Shown here one piece after another: positions 1 to 5,951 of a stretch of 8,442 bases of DNA. This DNA is from Nitrospirae bacterium CG1_02_44_142 (GTDB lineage: Bacteria; Nitrospirota; Thermodesulfovibrionia; Thermodesulfovibrionales; UBA1546), in assembly GCA_001871685.1 (NCBI GenBank), contig MNVK01000125.1, positions 1 through 8,442 on the forward strand, written 5' to 3'. A model generated the notes under the pieces. It was not told where the DNA came from and did not search any database. It saw nothing but the letters and a program-made list of their open reading frames with translations. The stretch's first letter is position 1. Every line of letters begins with the position of its first letter. Made by a program: the position numbers and the translations under genes.

Positions 1-152
1 TTTTAGCACATACAAAAACATTTGTCAAGTTTTTTGTTTATTGCAGCGTAGAAAAATGAAGTCTCCCCAACTTTACCCAAGCCCTGCATCTTTATATCTT
101 CATGTTCATAGGATATTTGTTTTCAGTTCAATTTTTTGATAGAATATGTTCT

Positions 153-1757
153 ATGGAAAAAGAACTGATTACAGAAGATATAAAGGCTGCTTTAAAAGAG
201 GCGTTCAAAGAACTGAAGGATGACGTCTTGATTGAGGTTTACACAAAAATCGGAGTAAACGATATGTTCAATGGCCTGGCGGTGGACCTTATAAATGCAA
301 CGGCAGAGGCAAGCAGTAAAATTAAAATCAAGCTCTATAAAGTTGGCGATGAGAATTCTAAAAATAGAAATGTGCACAGGCCGCCGACGATTCTTATAGC
401 GCCCGATAAATACAGCATCCGCTATACAGGCGCGCCTCTGGGTGAAGAAGGCCGTTCACTGGTCCAGTCAATAATAATGGCGTCAACCGGGCAGACGCTT
501 GTTTCTCCTGATACTAAGAAAAGACTGCAAAGGCTGAAAGAAAAAAGGCACGTAAGGGTATTTGTCAGTCCGACATGCCCTTACTGTCCGCAGCAGGCTC
601 TTTATGCTGTTTCAGCAGCCATAGAACTGAAAGGTCTTGTATCAGCGGAAGTGATAGAAATTTATGAAAATAGGGACCTTGCTGAAAAATACAGCGCCAT
701 GTCTGTGCCGAGAACCTTTGTGGGAGAAACGCTTGTGTCACCCGGCTTGCAGACTGAGGAATATTTTGCTGAGTCTCTGATTGAGGGTAAGCCTGTTGAA
801 TATGTAATGCCGGCTGGGAGGGAAGGATTAAAAGATTATGACCTGGTTGTAATCGGAGCGGGCCCTGCAGGGCTTACTGCCGCCATGTATGCTGAAAGGA
901 GCGGGTTGAAAAGCATTGTATTCGAAAAGGCCAATGTCGGAGGCCAGATTGCCATAACTCCGGTAGTGGATAATTATCCGGGATTTGCGAGCATTGCCGG
1001 CAAAACACTTGTTGAACTCATGGCAAAACAGACAATGAATTATTCATCGATCCTTCAGGGCGTCAGCGTGAGTGATATAAAAAAGAAAGACCGCGGCTTT
1101 GAAATCACTACAGGAAGAGGAATATACAACGCAAAGGCCATAGTTATTGCAACAGGAGCCGGAGGCAAAAAACTTAATGCAGCGGGCGAGGACAGGCTTG
1201 CAGGAAGGGGAGTGAGCTACTGCGCAACATGCGACGGCTATTTTTTTAAAGACGGAAAGAATGTCATAGTTGTCGGCGGCGGAAATTCCGCGCTCACAGA
1301 TGCGCTTTATCTTGATAGCCTTGGCGCCCATGTAACGATAGTCCACAGGAGGGACGCTTTCAGGGCGGAAGACAGGCTTCAGCAGAGCGTATTTCAGAGG
1401 AATGTACCTGTTATGTGGAATACTTCTGTAAAAGAAATTACAGGAGACAGTATCGTTGAAAAAGTGAAGGTAGAGGACACAAAGACAGGCGATACAAATA
1501 TCATCAAGGCAGACGCTGTTTTTGTGGCGATAGGCTACGAGCCGAATAATGATATCGCAGAAGGACTCGGATTAAAGATGGATGAAGAGGGCTACATTAA
1601 GGTTGATGATAAGATGAGGACGTCAATGCCGCTTGTATATGCGGCAGGCGACATAACAGGAGGGGTAAAGCAGATTGTTACGGCAGTTTCGCAGGGCGCG
1701 GTCGCAGCGCTAACCGCATTTGAAGATATTGCAAATCCGTATTGGAAGAAGAAATAG
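153..1757 (+). CDS. AhpF-like fusion: double thioredoxin-fold domain plus thioredoxin reductase
   Basis: Predicted cytoplasmic FAD enzyme that passes electrons from NAD(P)H through its reductase disulfide to an N-terminal CxxC and on to a partner such as a peroxiredoxin or thioredoxin. From the chosen start (534 aa), residues 1-220 form two thioredoxin-like folds. Only the second has a redox site, C142-P-Y-C145, with the cis-proline motif SVPRTF following. The first fold lacks a CxxC, as in AhpF. Residues 230-534 are a full thioredoxin reductase: FAD motif GAGPAG (235-240), active-site C357-A-T-C360, NAD(P)H motif GGGNSA (375-380), HRRDAFR, which suggests NADPH, and a C-terminal FAD motif with AAGD. 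Length is close to AhpF (about 520 aa). An in-frame ATG at 102 would add 17 hydrophobic residues; 153 begins the domain better, but neither has a good ribosome site. No ahpC lies in the window, so a generic thioredoxin or glutaredoxin-type system is equally possible. Confidence 0.9.
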   Translation: MEKELITEDIKAALKEAFKELKDDVLIEVYTKIGVNDMFNGLAVDLINATAEASSKIKIKLYKVGDENSKNRNVHRPPTILIAPDKYSIRYTGAPLGEEGRSLVQSIIMASTGQTLVSPDTKKRLQRLKEKRHVRVFVSPTCPYCPQQALYAVSAAIELKGLVSAEVIEIYENRDLAEKYSAMSVPRTFVGETLVSPGLQTEEYFAESLIEGKPVEYVMPAGREGLKDYDLVVIGAGPAGLTAAMYAERSGLKSIVFEKANVGGQIAITPVVDNYPGFASIAGKTLVELMAKQTMNYSSILQGVSVSDIKKKDRGFEITTGRGIYNAKAIVIATGAGGKKLNAAGEDRLAGRGVSYCATCDGYFFKDGKNVIVVGGGNSALTDALYLDSLGAHVTIVHRRDAFRAEDRLQQSVFQRNVPVMWNTSVKEITGDSIVEKVKVEDTKTGDTNIIKADAVFVAIGYEPNNDIAEGLGLKMDEEGYIKVDDKMRTSMPLVYAAGDITGGVKQIVTAVSQGAVAALTAFEDIANPYWKKK

Positions 1758-1758
1758 G

Positions 1759-2007
1759 TTATACAGATAAGCTTTTCGGTATATCTTGCCGATTCTTTAT
1801 GCCAAGCCTTCTCAGGCAAACTCCCTTTGAAATTTCCCTTCTTCCGATTTCAAAGTTGCAGTTCTTTTGATTGCAGGTTTTAAGATTGCCGAAAATATCA
1901 TCACGTATATAGGACGACAGCCGCTGGCCGCATTTGTCGTAACAGTATTTTTCTATCTCTGCCGTTTGCTTTAAAGGGCTTAACGCAAAGACCATTGGAC
2001 TCATCAT
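1759..2007 (-). CDS. hypothetical small cysteine-containing protein (82 aa)
   Basis: I do not recognise this protein. It has five cysteines, C22-x3-C26, C45-x4-C50 and C64, in a basic, otherwise soluble sequence, so a metal site or redox role is conceivable but unproven. No signal peptide or membrane segment is evident. Support for a real gene comes from outside the reading frame: a near-consensus promoter (2046-2074), a GGGGGA ribosome site six bases before the ATG at 2007 (a second ATG at 2004 is equally usable), and coding-like codon use. A TTG at 2028 would extend the frame by seven residues but lacks a ribosome site. The stop codon lies one base from the stop of the convergent reductase gene, leaving no room for a terminator. 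Confidence 0.62.
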   Translation of the reverse strand: MMSPMVFALSPLKQTAEIEKYCYDKCGQRLSSYIRDDIFGNLKTCNQKNCNFEIGRREISKGVCLRRLGIKNRQDIPKSLSV

Positions 2008-2013
2008 GCCTGT

Positions 2014-2019
2014 TCCCCC
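2014..2019 (-). promoter_or_regulatory. ribosome binding site deciding the start of the small cysteine protein
   Basis: GGGGGA on the minus strand sits six bases before the ATG at 2007 and nine before the ATG at 2004. It favours these starts over the upstream TTG at 2028. Confidence 0.5.
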
Positions 2020-2045
2020 ACAGAGCAAACAATAAACTTAAACTA

Positions 2046-2074
2046 CTTATACCGCATTAAATTAAAATTGTCAA
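2046..2074 (-). promoter_or_regulatory. sigma-70-type promoter for the small cysteine protein
   Basis: Reading the minus strand, TTGACA (2074-2069) is followed after exactly 17 bases by TATAAG (2051-2046). The -35 matches consensus at all six positions and the -10 at five. Transcription should begin near 2039, giving a leader of about 32 nt that contains the ribosome site at 2014-2019. This is the best promoter by eye in the window, and it separates this gene from the toxin gene upstream. Confidence 0.68.
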
Positions 2075-2088
2075 TACAAAGATGATGA

Positions 2089-2736
2089 TTAATGCTGCCT
2101 TACAATAATATCCTTAAATGCCCTCTCAAAATCTTTCGCATGAGAGATGAAAAATTTTTTAATTTCTTTCCATGACGCTCTTTTATCAAGCATCATCGGC
2201 TCAGGGTTTTTTTCTGCATCCTCAAAATAGGTCAGCCCCTTAAGCAGGTGAAAGAAGTTTACGTTCCTGCCGTATTTTTTATATGCAAACTCTGTGATTT
2301 TCTCTATTCCTAAGCGCTGTACTCCCAGATAGAGGTCATAGAAGTCTTTCTTCAATCCCCTGTCGCCGACTGTCCGTAGTTTTTCGGTCGTTATATCACG
2401 CCAGTCTGCGATATCAATAGAGTTGAATTCAACCTTAGGAAAAAGAAGGGGAGCGTCATAAAATATGAACGAGGATTTTACGCCTTTGAGAATACAATAA
2501 AGCGTTCCATGCCTGCGCATCTCTCCTTCAAGAGATATTTTATTCTTCTTTATGTCAGAGGAGAGTTCTTCCGGAAGGAATTCTTCACCTGTAAAGAAAT
2601 CAAAATCAAAAGATTTTCTGTGTCCTATTTGCAGGGCAAGCCCGGTGCCGCCCGCAAGATAGAATGAAAACTCCTTTAGGAATGCAAATTTTTTGCTGAG
2701 TTGAAGCATGTTCTTGTCTATGGTTTCAAGATGCAT
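2089..2736 (-). CDS. AbiEii-type nucleotidyltransferase, probable toxin of a toxin-antitoxin pair
   Basis: A 215-aa member of the AbiEii/DUF1814 (MNT-fold) nucleotidyltransferases, a family containing toxins that transfer nucleotides to targets such as tRNA. Visible motifs: G29-G30-T31 with D44-x-D46 (the metal-binding and nucleotidyl-transfer signature, in the usual context LAGGTxLAL, GHR, FDFDFF), then the family's second signature around K119, R126, K130-D131 and D134 (EKL, DRGLKKDFYDLY). All expected catalytic residues are present, so the protein looks intact. It is shorter than classical AbiEii (about 300 aa). The ATG at 2734-2736 overlaps the upstream small gene by 11 bp, implying translational coupling; no strong ribosome site is visible and Met10 is a possible alternative start. 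The pairing indicates a toxin role; the substrate cannot be read from the sequence. A housekeeping nucleotidyltransferase role is less likely. Confidence 0.85.
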   Translation of the reverse strand: MHLETIDKNMLQLSKKFAFLKEFSFYLAGGTGLALQIGHRKSFDFDFFTGEEFLPEELSSDIKKNKISLEGEMRRHGTLYCILKGVKSSFIFYDAPLLFPKVEFNSIDIADWRDITTEKLRTVGDRGLKKDFYDLYLGVQRLGIEKITEFAYKKYGRNVNFFHLLKGLTYFEDAEKNPEPMMLDKRASWKEIKKFFISHAKDFERAFKDIIVRQH

Positions 2737-2959
2737 AGCCTGCGGCTTTACAATAGGAGCATGTTTTTGGTGAGAGAATCCTGCTTTTTTGAACAGTAAT
2801 TTTTATTTCTTTTTCAGGGAATGTCTTTTTCATCCAGAGGAGGTCATCTATATCGCCAAATTCCAGTATCCTTTCAATGATGAAAAACCAGTCTTTTCCT
2901 CTTGATAGTTCATCGCTGTTAACATCCCAGAAAAGACTTTTTTTATAAGGAGTTTTCAT
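2726..2959 (-). CDS. small DUF6922-like protein, probable antitoxin
   Basis: A 77-aa protein with the pattern I associate with DUF6922-type proteins: LFWDV near the start, FIIERILEFG in the middle, a following aromatic/acidic helix, and SRILSPKT near the end. Such proteins often precede AbiEii-like nucleotidyltransferases in the place usually held by the AbiEi antitoxin. It lacks the winged-helix DNA-binding domain of AbiEi, so how it regulates the pair is unclear. The last ten residues (with two Cys) look less typical. The stop lies inside the toxin gene (11-bp overlap). The ATG at 2959 has no ribosome site, but an ideal -10 lies just upstream, so a leaderless mRNA is inferred. The antitoxin function is inferred from position; the family name is from memory. 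Confidence 0.75.
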   Translation of the reverse strand: MKTPYKKSLFWDVNSDELSRGKDWFFIIERILEFGDIDDLLWMKKTFPEKEIKITVQKSRILSPKTCSYCKAAGYAS

Positions 2960-2965
2960 AGCAAT

Positions 2966-2974
2966 ATTATACCA
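2966..2974 (-). promoter_or_regulatory. extended -10 promoter predicting a leaderless toxin-antitoxin mRNA
   Basis: On the minus strand the sequence reads TGGTATAAT (2974-2966), a perfect extended -10 element (TGn plus TATAAT). No good -35 is seen 16-18 bases upstream, as is common for extended -10 promoters. Only six bases (2960-2965) separate the hexamer from the ATG at 2959, so transcription should start at or within a base or two of the initiation codon. The element fits in the 21-bp gap behind the dehydrogenase stop codon. Confidence 0.6.
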
Positions 2975-2980
2975 TTTTTT

Positions 2981-4072
2981 CTATTCCATTGCCTTTAAAA
3001 CCCTCTCTCTTGCAATCTCTTCTGCAATATGGCGGGGCAGGGCGCCTTCAGTTTTAGATTGTTCAAGGATGAGCCTTGTGTTTGTCTTAATCCTTGCTGA
3101 TATGGCCTCAAAGGCCTCTTTCTCAATCTTCCCGGCATATTCCATCGCAGCCATTATAACGCCGCCTGCGTTTACTATAAAATCAGGGACTACGATGACG
3201 CCTTTTTTATGCAGTATATCTTCAGCCTCTTTTGTTGCCGGAATGTTTGCCGCTTCAAGGACAAGTTTTGCCTTAATGTCATGGACATTGTCTTTGTGTA
3301 TAACATCAGGAGTTGCAGCAGGGATTAGTATCTCGCAATCCATAGAGAATATATCTTCGGGCTTCTTGACGTTCCCCTTTTTATGATTTATAACGCTGCC
3401 TGTTGCGTCCTTTGTCTCTATGAGCGCTTTAACGTCTAATCCATTAGGATTATGGATTGTTCCTTTTGTATCGCTTGCAGCAACTATTATCGCGCCTTTT
3501 TCAGAAAGAAACCTGGCCGCCGCCCTGCCTACACTTCCGAAACCCTGAATAGCTGTACGTGCGCCTTTGAGAGTTATTCCTGCAAAAGGGCATGAGACCT
3601 CTGCGCATTCAGCAACCCCAAAACCTGTTGCGCCGAGCTTGTCAAGGGGGAGACCGCCCATTTTTTCAGGCAGTCCAACGGCCCTTTTTGTTTCCTCATA
3701 AATCCATCCCATAGCCTCCTCATTGCTGCCCATATCAGGCCCGGGAATAAAATCAAGTAAATTTTTAATTTGTTTGGCAAACTCTCTGAAATATAATTCT
3801 TTTTTAGGGTCTCTGTGGTCGGCGATTATGCCTGCCTTGCCGCCGCCGTGAGGAAGCCCTGCAATAGAGTTTTTCATGGTCATGGTCCTTGCCAGTCTTG
3901 CCACCTCAAGTGTACTGATAGTGGGGGAAACCCTGACTCCGCCTATGGATGGGCCTAAGGCAGTGTTGTCAACAACAACTATTGCCTTCAATCCTGTCTT
4001 CGGTGAATAGATGTGGATTATTTTTGACGGCCCGAGTTCATCAAATACTATCCCAGTCAGTTCAGCGGCCAT
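2981..4072 (-). CDS. Glu/Leu/Phe/Val-family amino-acid dehydrogenase
   Basis: Cytoplasmic NAD(P)-dependent oxidative deaminase of the ELFV family, interconverting an L-amino acid and its 2-oxo acid plus ammonia. In the 363-aa protein, the N-terminal substrate domain carries K67 (MTMKNS), the catalytic lysine K79 in GGGKAGI, and D113 in PGPDMGS. ATGFGV (148-153) follows, then the Rossmann glycine motif G177-F-G-S-V-G182 with D201 at the end of the second strand, which usually favours NAD over NADP. A late VNAGGVI segment closes the site. The length (363) matches leucine or valine dehydrogenases better than glutamate dehydrogenase (410-450), yet PGPDMGS and the GATGFG region read glutamate-like, so the substrate is left open. 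The start at 4072 is set by AAGGAG eight bases upstream; an open frame to 4159 only runs into a repeat element. It lies ahead of the toxin-antitoxin genes but shows no functional link to them. Confidence 0.93.
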   Translation of the reverse strand: MAAELTGIVFDELGPSKIIHIYSPKTGLKAIVVVDNTALGPSIGGVRVSPTISTLEVARLARTMTMKNSIAGLPHGGGKAGIIADHRDPKKELYFREFAKQIKNLLDFIPGPDMGSNEEAMGWIYEETKRAVGLPEKMGGLPLDKLGATGFGVAECAEVSCPFAGITLKGARTAIQGFGSVGRAAARFLSEKGAIIVAASDTKGTIHNPNGLDVKALIETKDATGSVINHKKGNVKKPEDIFSMDCEILIPAATPDVIHKDNVHDIKAKLVLEAANIPATKEAEDILHKKGVIVVPDFIVNAGGVIMAAMEYAGKIEKEAFEAISARIKTNTRLILEQSKTEGALPRHIAEEIARERVLKAME

Positions 4073-4080
4073 AATAATTG

Positions 4081-4086
4081 CTCCTT
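4081..4086 (-). promoter_or_regulatory. ribosome binding site of the amino-acid dehydrogenase
   Basis: AAGGAG on the minus strand, eight bases before the ATG at 4072. It fixes the start there and excludes an upstream in-frame ATG at 4159, whose first residues would be encoded by an intergenic repeat. Confidence 0.8.
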
Positions 4087-4092
4087 TTTTAT

Positions 4093-4110
4093 TTAATGCA
4101 AATGCATTAA
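4093..4110. promoter_or_regulatory. perfect dyad TTAATGCA-AA-TGCATTAA, possible operator
   Basis: An 8-bp perfect inverted repeat around a 2-bp centre (TTAATGCAAATGCATTAA), seven bases upstream of the dehydrogenase ribosome site. The size, half-site spacing and position suit a dimeric transcription factor binding a promoter or early leader. AT-rich DNA can give dyads by chance, and I cannot name the regulator. Confidence 0.35.
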
Positions 4111-4116
4111 GTAAAG

Positions 4117-4212
4117 TGTCATTGCGAGGAGTCCCGAGCAGCTCGGGGCGACGAAGCAATCTCTGTATTTACAACGAGATTGCCACGCTCCCATTGGTCG
4201 CTCGCAATGACA
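4117..4212. repeat. 96-bp inverted-repeat element (REP/MITE-like)
   Basis: The ends are perfect 12-bp inverted repeats: TGTCATTGCGAG (4117-4128) and CTCGCAATGACA (4201-4212). A second pair, GCAATCTC (4156-4163) and GAGATTGC (4176-4183), flanks a 12-nt loop, and a small hairpin (CCCGAG/CTCGGG, 4133-4147) sits in the left arm. No protein is encoded. The pattern GTCATTGCGAG ... GCAATCTC is one I recognise as a dispersed element in many bacterial genomes; the name and spread of this family are from memory. As RNA it would fold into a long hairpin between the signalling genes and the dehydrogenase. Confidence 0.8.
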
Positions 4213-4276
4213 ATGTAACGAGATTAAATGCGTTTGTATTGATGAAATATTTTATAGGACGGAAGCCGGAATGTAA

Positions 4277-4313
4277 ACCCCGTTAGTCCCGATAATATCG
4301 GGACTAACGGGGT
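4277..4313. repeat. 37-bp perfect palindrome, possible terminator hairpin
   Basis: Arms 4277-4294 and 4296-4313 are perfectly complementary over 18 bp around a single central A; the arm begins ACCCCGTTAGTCCC. As RNA it forms a very stable hairpin 26 bp past the stop codon of the receiver-HD-GYP gene, where a terminator is expected. On the minus strand only TTTACA follows the stem, and on the plus strand no T-run, so it is a poor classical intrinsic terminator. The clean symmetry and GC-rich ends also fit a dispersed palindromic element. Confidence 0.6.
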
Positions 4314-4338
4314 AAAGGTTTGTGCTGAGATTTTTGGA

Positions 4339-5400
4339 TTAACCCTTATGCGCCTCATATATCTCCTCAAACTGCTTATGAATATCTTTGAATGCGGCAA
4401 GCACATCAGGGTCAAAATGCTCAGGCATGGTCCTGCCGTCGCCTTCGGTAATTATCTTAAATACCTTTTCATGCACAAAGCCGGGCTTGTAAGGTCTGGT
4501 GCTCCTTAATGCGTCATACTGGTCGCATATATTATATATCCTTCCCTCCACCGGAATATCTTCTCCCTTGAGTCCTTTTGGATAACCGCCCCCGTCCCAT
4601 CTTTCGTGATGGCTTAAAGCGATTATCTCTGCCATCTGAACAATCCCTGAGGTTCTGCCTCCGAGTATATTGGCGCCAATAGTTGTATGAGTCTTCATCA
4701 ATGCGAATTCCTCAGTCGTCAGCTTTGCAGGCTTAAGCAGAATCTCTGCCGGAATTCCAACTTTTCCTATGTCATGCATAGGCGCAGCATAAAATATTAT
4801 CTCAACAGTCTCTGCCTGCCATCCCAGTTCTCTTGCAAGAAGCTCTGCATAATAACCGGACCTTTTTATGTGTGCGGCTGTATCCTCGTCTTTGTATTCG
4901 GCAACCTTTGTAAGTTTATGTATCGTATCTATGTAGCTTTCCCTGAGCTGGGCTGTCTTCTCCCTGACCTCAGCTTCAAGGAGTTCATTGTGCCCTTTCA
5001 GAAAGTCCTCAAATTCCTTTATCCTCAGCAGGTTCTTGGTCCTTATTGTAAGCTCCGAGGTGTCAACAGGCTTTGTAAGAAAATCATTTGCGCCGGCTTC
5101 AAGCCCTTTAATCTTTGCCTCTCTGTCTGCGAGCGCGGTTACCATCACAACCGGGATACGCTGCGTCTCAGGATTCTCTTTGAGTCTCCTGCAGGTCTCG
5201 TATCCATCCATCTCAGGCATCATGATGTCAAGCAATATGAGGTCAGGGTTGTAAGACTGTGCTTTCTCTAACGCCTCTATGCCATTCTTCGCTGTCTCAA
5301 AGGCATAACCATAACTTGAGAGTATGACGCCTAAAAGTTTAAGGTTTCTCTCTTCATCATCAACAATCAGGATTTTAGCTTTCCTACTGTCTTCAGACAT
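4339..5400 (-). CDS. response regulator with HD-GYP c-di-GMP phosphodiesterase domain
   Basis: A 353-aa RpfG-like protein predicted to hydrolyse cyclic di-GMP when its receiver is phosphorylated. The receiver (about 8-125) has acidic pocket D14-D15, phospho-acceptor D58 in LLDIMMP, T88 and K110 in TKPVD. A charged linker helix (about 128-155) joins it to an HD-GYP domain (about 160-345) with all hallmark residues: H177, H209-D210 in MHDIGKVGIP, H238, H264-H265 and G272-Y273-P274 in the WDGGGYP motif, then DQYDALRSTRPYK. The catalytic domain therefore looks active. A strong AGGAGG (5405-5410) lies four bases before the ATG. It is the last gene of the run kinase, receiver, HD-GYP, separated from the receiver gene by 85 bp of repeat-bearing DNA, so cotranscription is likely but not certain. 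Typical outputs of such proteins are motility and biofilm control. Confidence 0.96.
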   Translation of the reverse strand: MSEDSRKAKILIVDDEERNLKLLGVILSSYGYAFETAKNGIEALEKAQSYNPDLILLDIMMPEMDGYETCRRLKENPETQRIPVVMVTALADREAKIKGLEAGANDFLTKPVDTSELTIRTKNLLRIKEFEDFLKGHNELLEAEVREKTAQLRESYIDTIHKLTKVAEYKDEDTAAHIKRSGYYAELLARELGWQAETVEIIFYAAPMHDIGKVGIPAEILLKPAKLTTEEFALMKTHTTIGANILGGRTSGIVQMAEIIALSHHERWDGGGYPKGLKGEDIPVEGRIYNICDQYDALRSTRPYKPGFVHEKVFKIITEGDGRTMPEHFDPDVLAAFKDIHKQFEEIYEAHKG

Positions 5401-5418
5401 GCTGCCTCCTTTTATTGA

Positions 5419-5480
5419 GGTGTCAGGTATCAGGTGTTAGGTATCAGAGAAAAACAAAATAAAGACCTGAAACCTGATAC
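5419..5480. repeat. 14-bp tandem repeat with a distal inverted copy
   Basis: GGTGTCAGGTATCA (5419-5432) is followed directly by GGTGTTAGGTATCA (5433-5446), a 14-bp tandem duplication with one mismatch. ACCTGATAC (5472-5480) is the exact reverse complement of GTATCAGGT (5427-5435), so the spacer between the two response-regulator genes can fold into a weak hairpin with an A/T-rich loop. Its position just past the receiver gene stop (5486) could weaken or end transcription before the HD-GYP gene. It may equally be a neutral dispersed repeat. Confidence 0.55.
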
Positions 5481-5485
5481 ACATT

Positions 5486-5875
5486 TTATTTCTGGCGCTT
5501 GGTTGCGAGTCGCAACGACTGAGCCATTTCATCAATTACATTTAGAATGTCCTTTACACCAGCGGGTTTTGAAATGTAGCCGTCAAACCACTCTCCGCCC
5601 AATTTTTCTCTTTCTTCTATCATCGCGTATGCCGTAAGGGCTATTATCGGTATCTTTGCAGTGGACTGTTCTGATTTAAGTATTTTTGCAGCCTCAATCC
5701 CGTCCATCTTCGGCATCTGTATATCCATAAGTATGACGTCAGGAATTTCCCTTTTTGCGGCCTCAACGGCTTCTTCACCGTCCCTTGCAAGAATAGCGGC
5801 ATGTCCCCCGGATTCCACTATGATCTTAAAAAGCTTCAGGTTATCTTTATTGTCTTCTACAATTAATATCTTCAT
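5486..5875 (-). CDS. single-domain response regulator (CheY/DivK-like)
   Basis: A 129-aa stand-alone receiver with no output domain, so it acts by protein contact or as a phosphorelay intermediate. Key residues are all present: E7-D8 acidic pocket, phospho-acceptor D51 in LMDIQMP, T81 in ALTAYAM, and K103 in SKPAG. Sequence style (MKILIVEDNKDN) resembles DivK and the detached receivers often found beside hybrid-type kinases. The start at 5875 begins exactly with the receiver's first strand and has AGAGGG just upstream, though with very short spacing. An in-frame ATG at 5932 would add 19 residues of no domain and is less likely. The natural partner is the kinase whose gene ends at 6276; the HD-GYP regulator downstream is a probable target or parallel branch. 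Confidence 0.92.
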   Translation of the reverse strand: MKILIVEDNKDNLKLFKIIVESGGHAAILARDGEEAVEAAKREIPDVILMDIQMPKMDGIEAAKILKSEQSTAKIPIIALTAYAMIEEREKLGGEWFDGYISKPAGVKDILNVIDEMAQSLRLATKRQK

Positions 5876-5915
5876 TCCCTCTTTTATCCTCTCACGATTC
5901 AATTTCTTAAGGAGC

Positions 5916-5945
5916 TTGACTTTCCACAACAAACTGTTTTATAAA
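5916..5945 (+). promoter_or_regulatory. candidate promoter for the antisense small gene, again near-leaderless
   Basis: TTGACT (5916-5921, five of six consensus) is followed by overlapping -10 candidates TTTATA (5938-5943, spacer 16), TTATAA (spacer 17) and TATAAA (5940-5945, spacer 18). Any of them places the transcription start within a few bases of the ATG at 5952, which has no ribosome site, so a leaderless or nearly leaderless mRNA is inferred. Confidence 0.4.
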
Positions 5946-5951
5946 CAAGTC

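Noticed and set aside
102..152. N-terminal extension of the reductase from the ATG at 102 (17 residues, hydrophobic)
   Set aside because: No ribosome site, residues resemble neither a signal peptide with a cleavage site nor AhpF-type N-termini, and the enzyme is expected in the cytoplasm; the ATG at 153 starts the folded domain.
1744..1775. Terminator between the convergent reductase and small cysteine genes
   Set aside because: Stop codons are one base apart and no stable hairpin with a T-run is visible by eye.
4073..4159. Upstream extension of the amino-acid dehydrogenase by 29 residues
   Set aside because: Most of it is translated repeat element, and a clear AAGGAG lies eight bases before the ATG at 4072.
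4687..5271. Long plus-strand open frame opposite the HD-GYP gene
   Set aside because: It is the shadow of a strongly conserved receiver-HD-GYP gene; the peptide is Cys/Phe/Leu-rich with no recognisable domain and no ribosome site.
5876..5932. Upstream start for the single-domain receiver at 5932
   Set aside because: The added 19 residues belong to no domain; the receiver's first strand begins at the ATG at 5875.
5661..5951. Extension of the plus-strand small gene upstream to 5661
   Set aside because: This part is antisense to the receiver gene and reads as low-complexity Ser/Ile-rich peptide; the coding-like segment begins at 5952.
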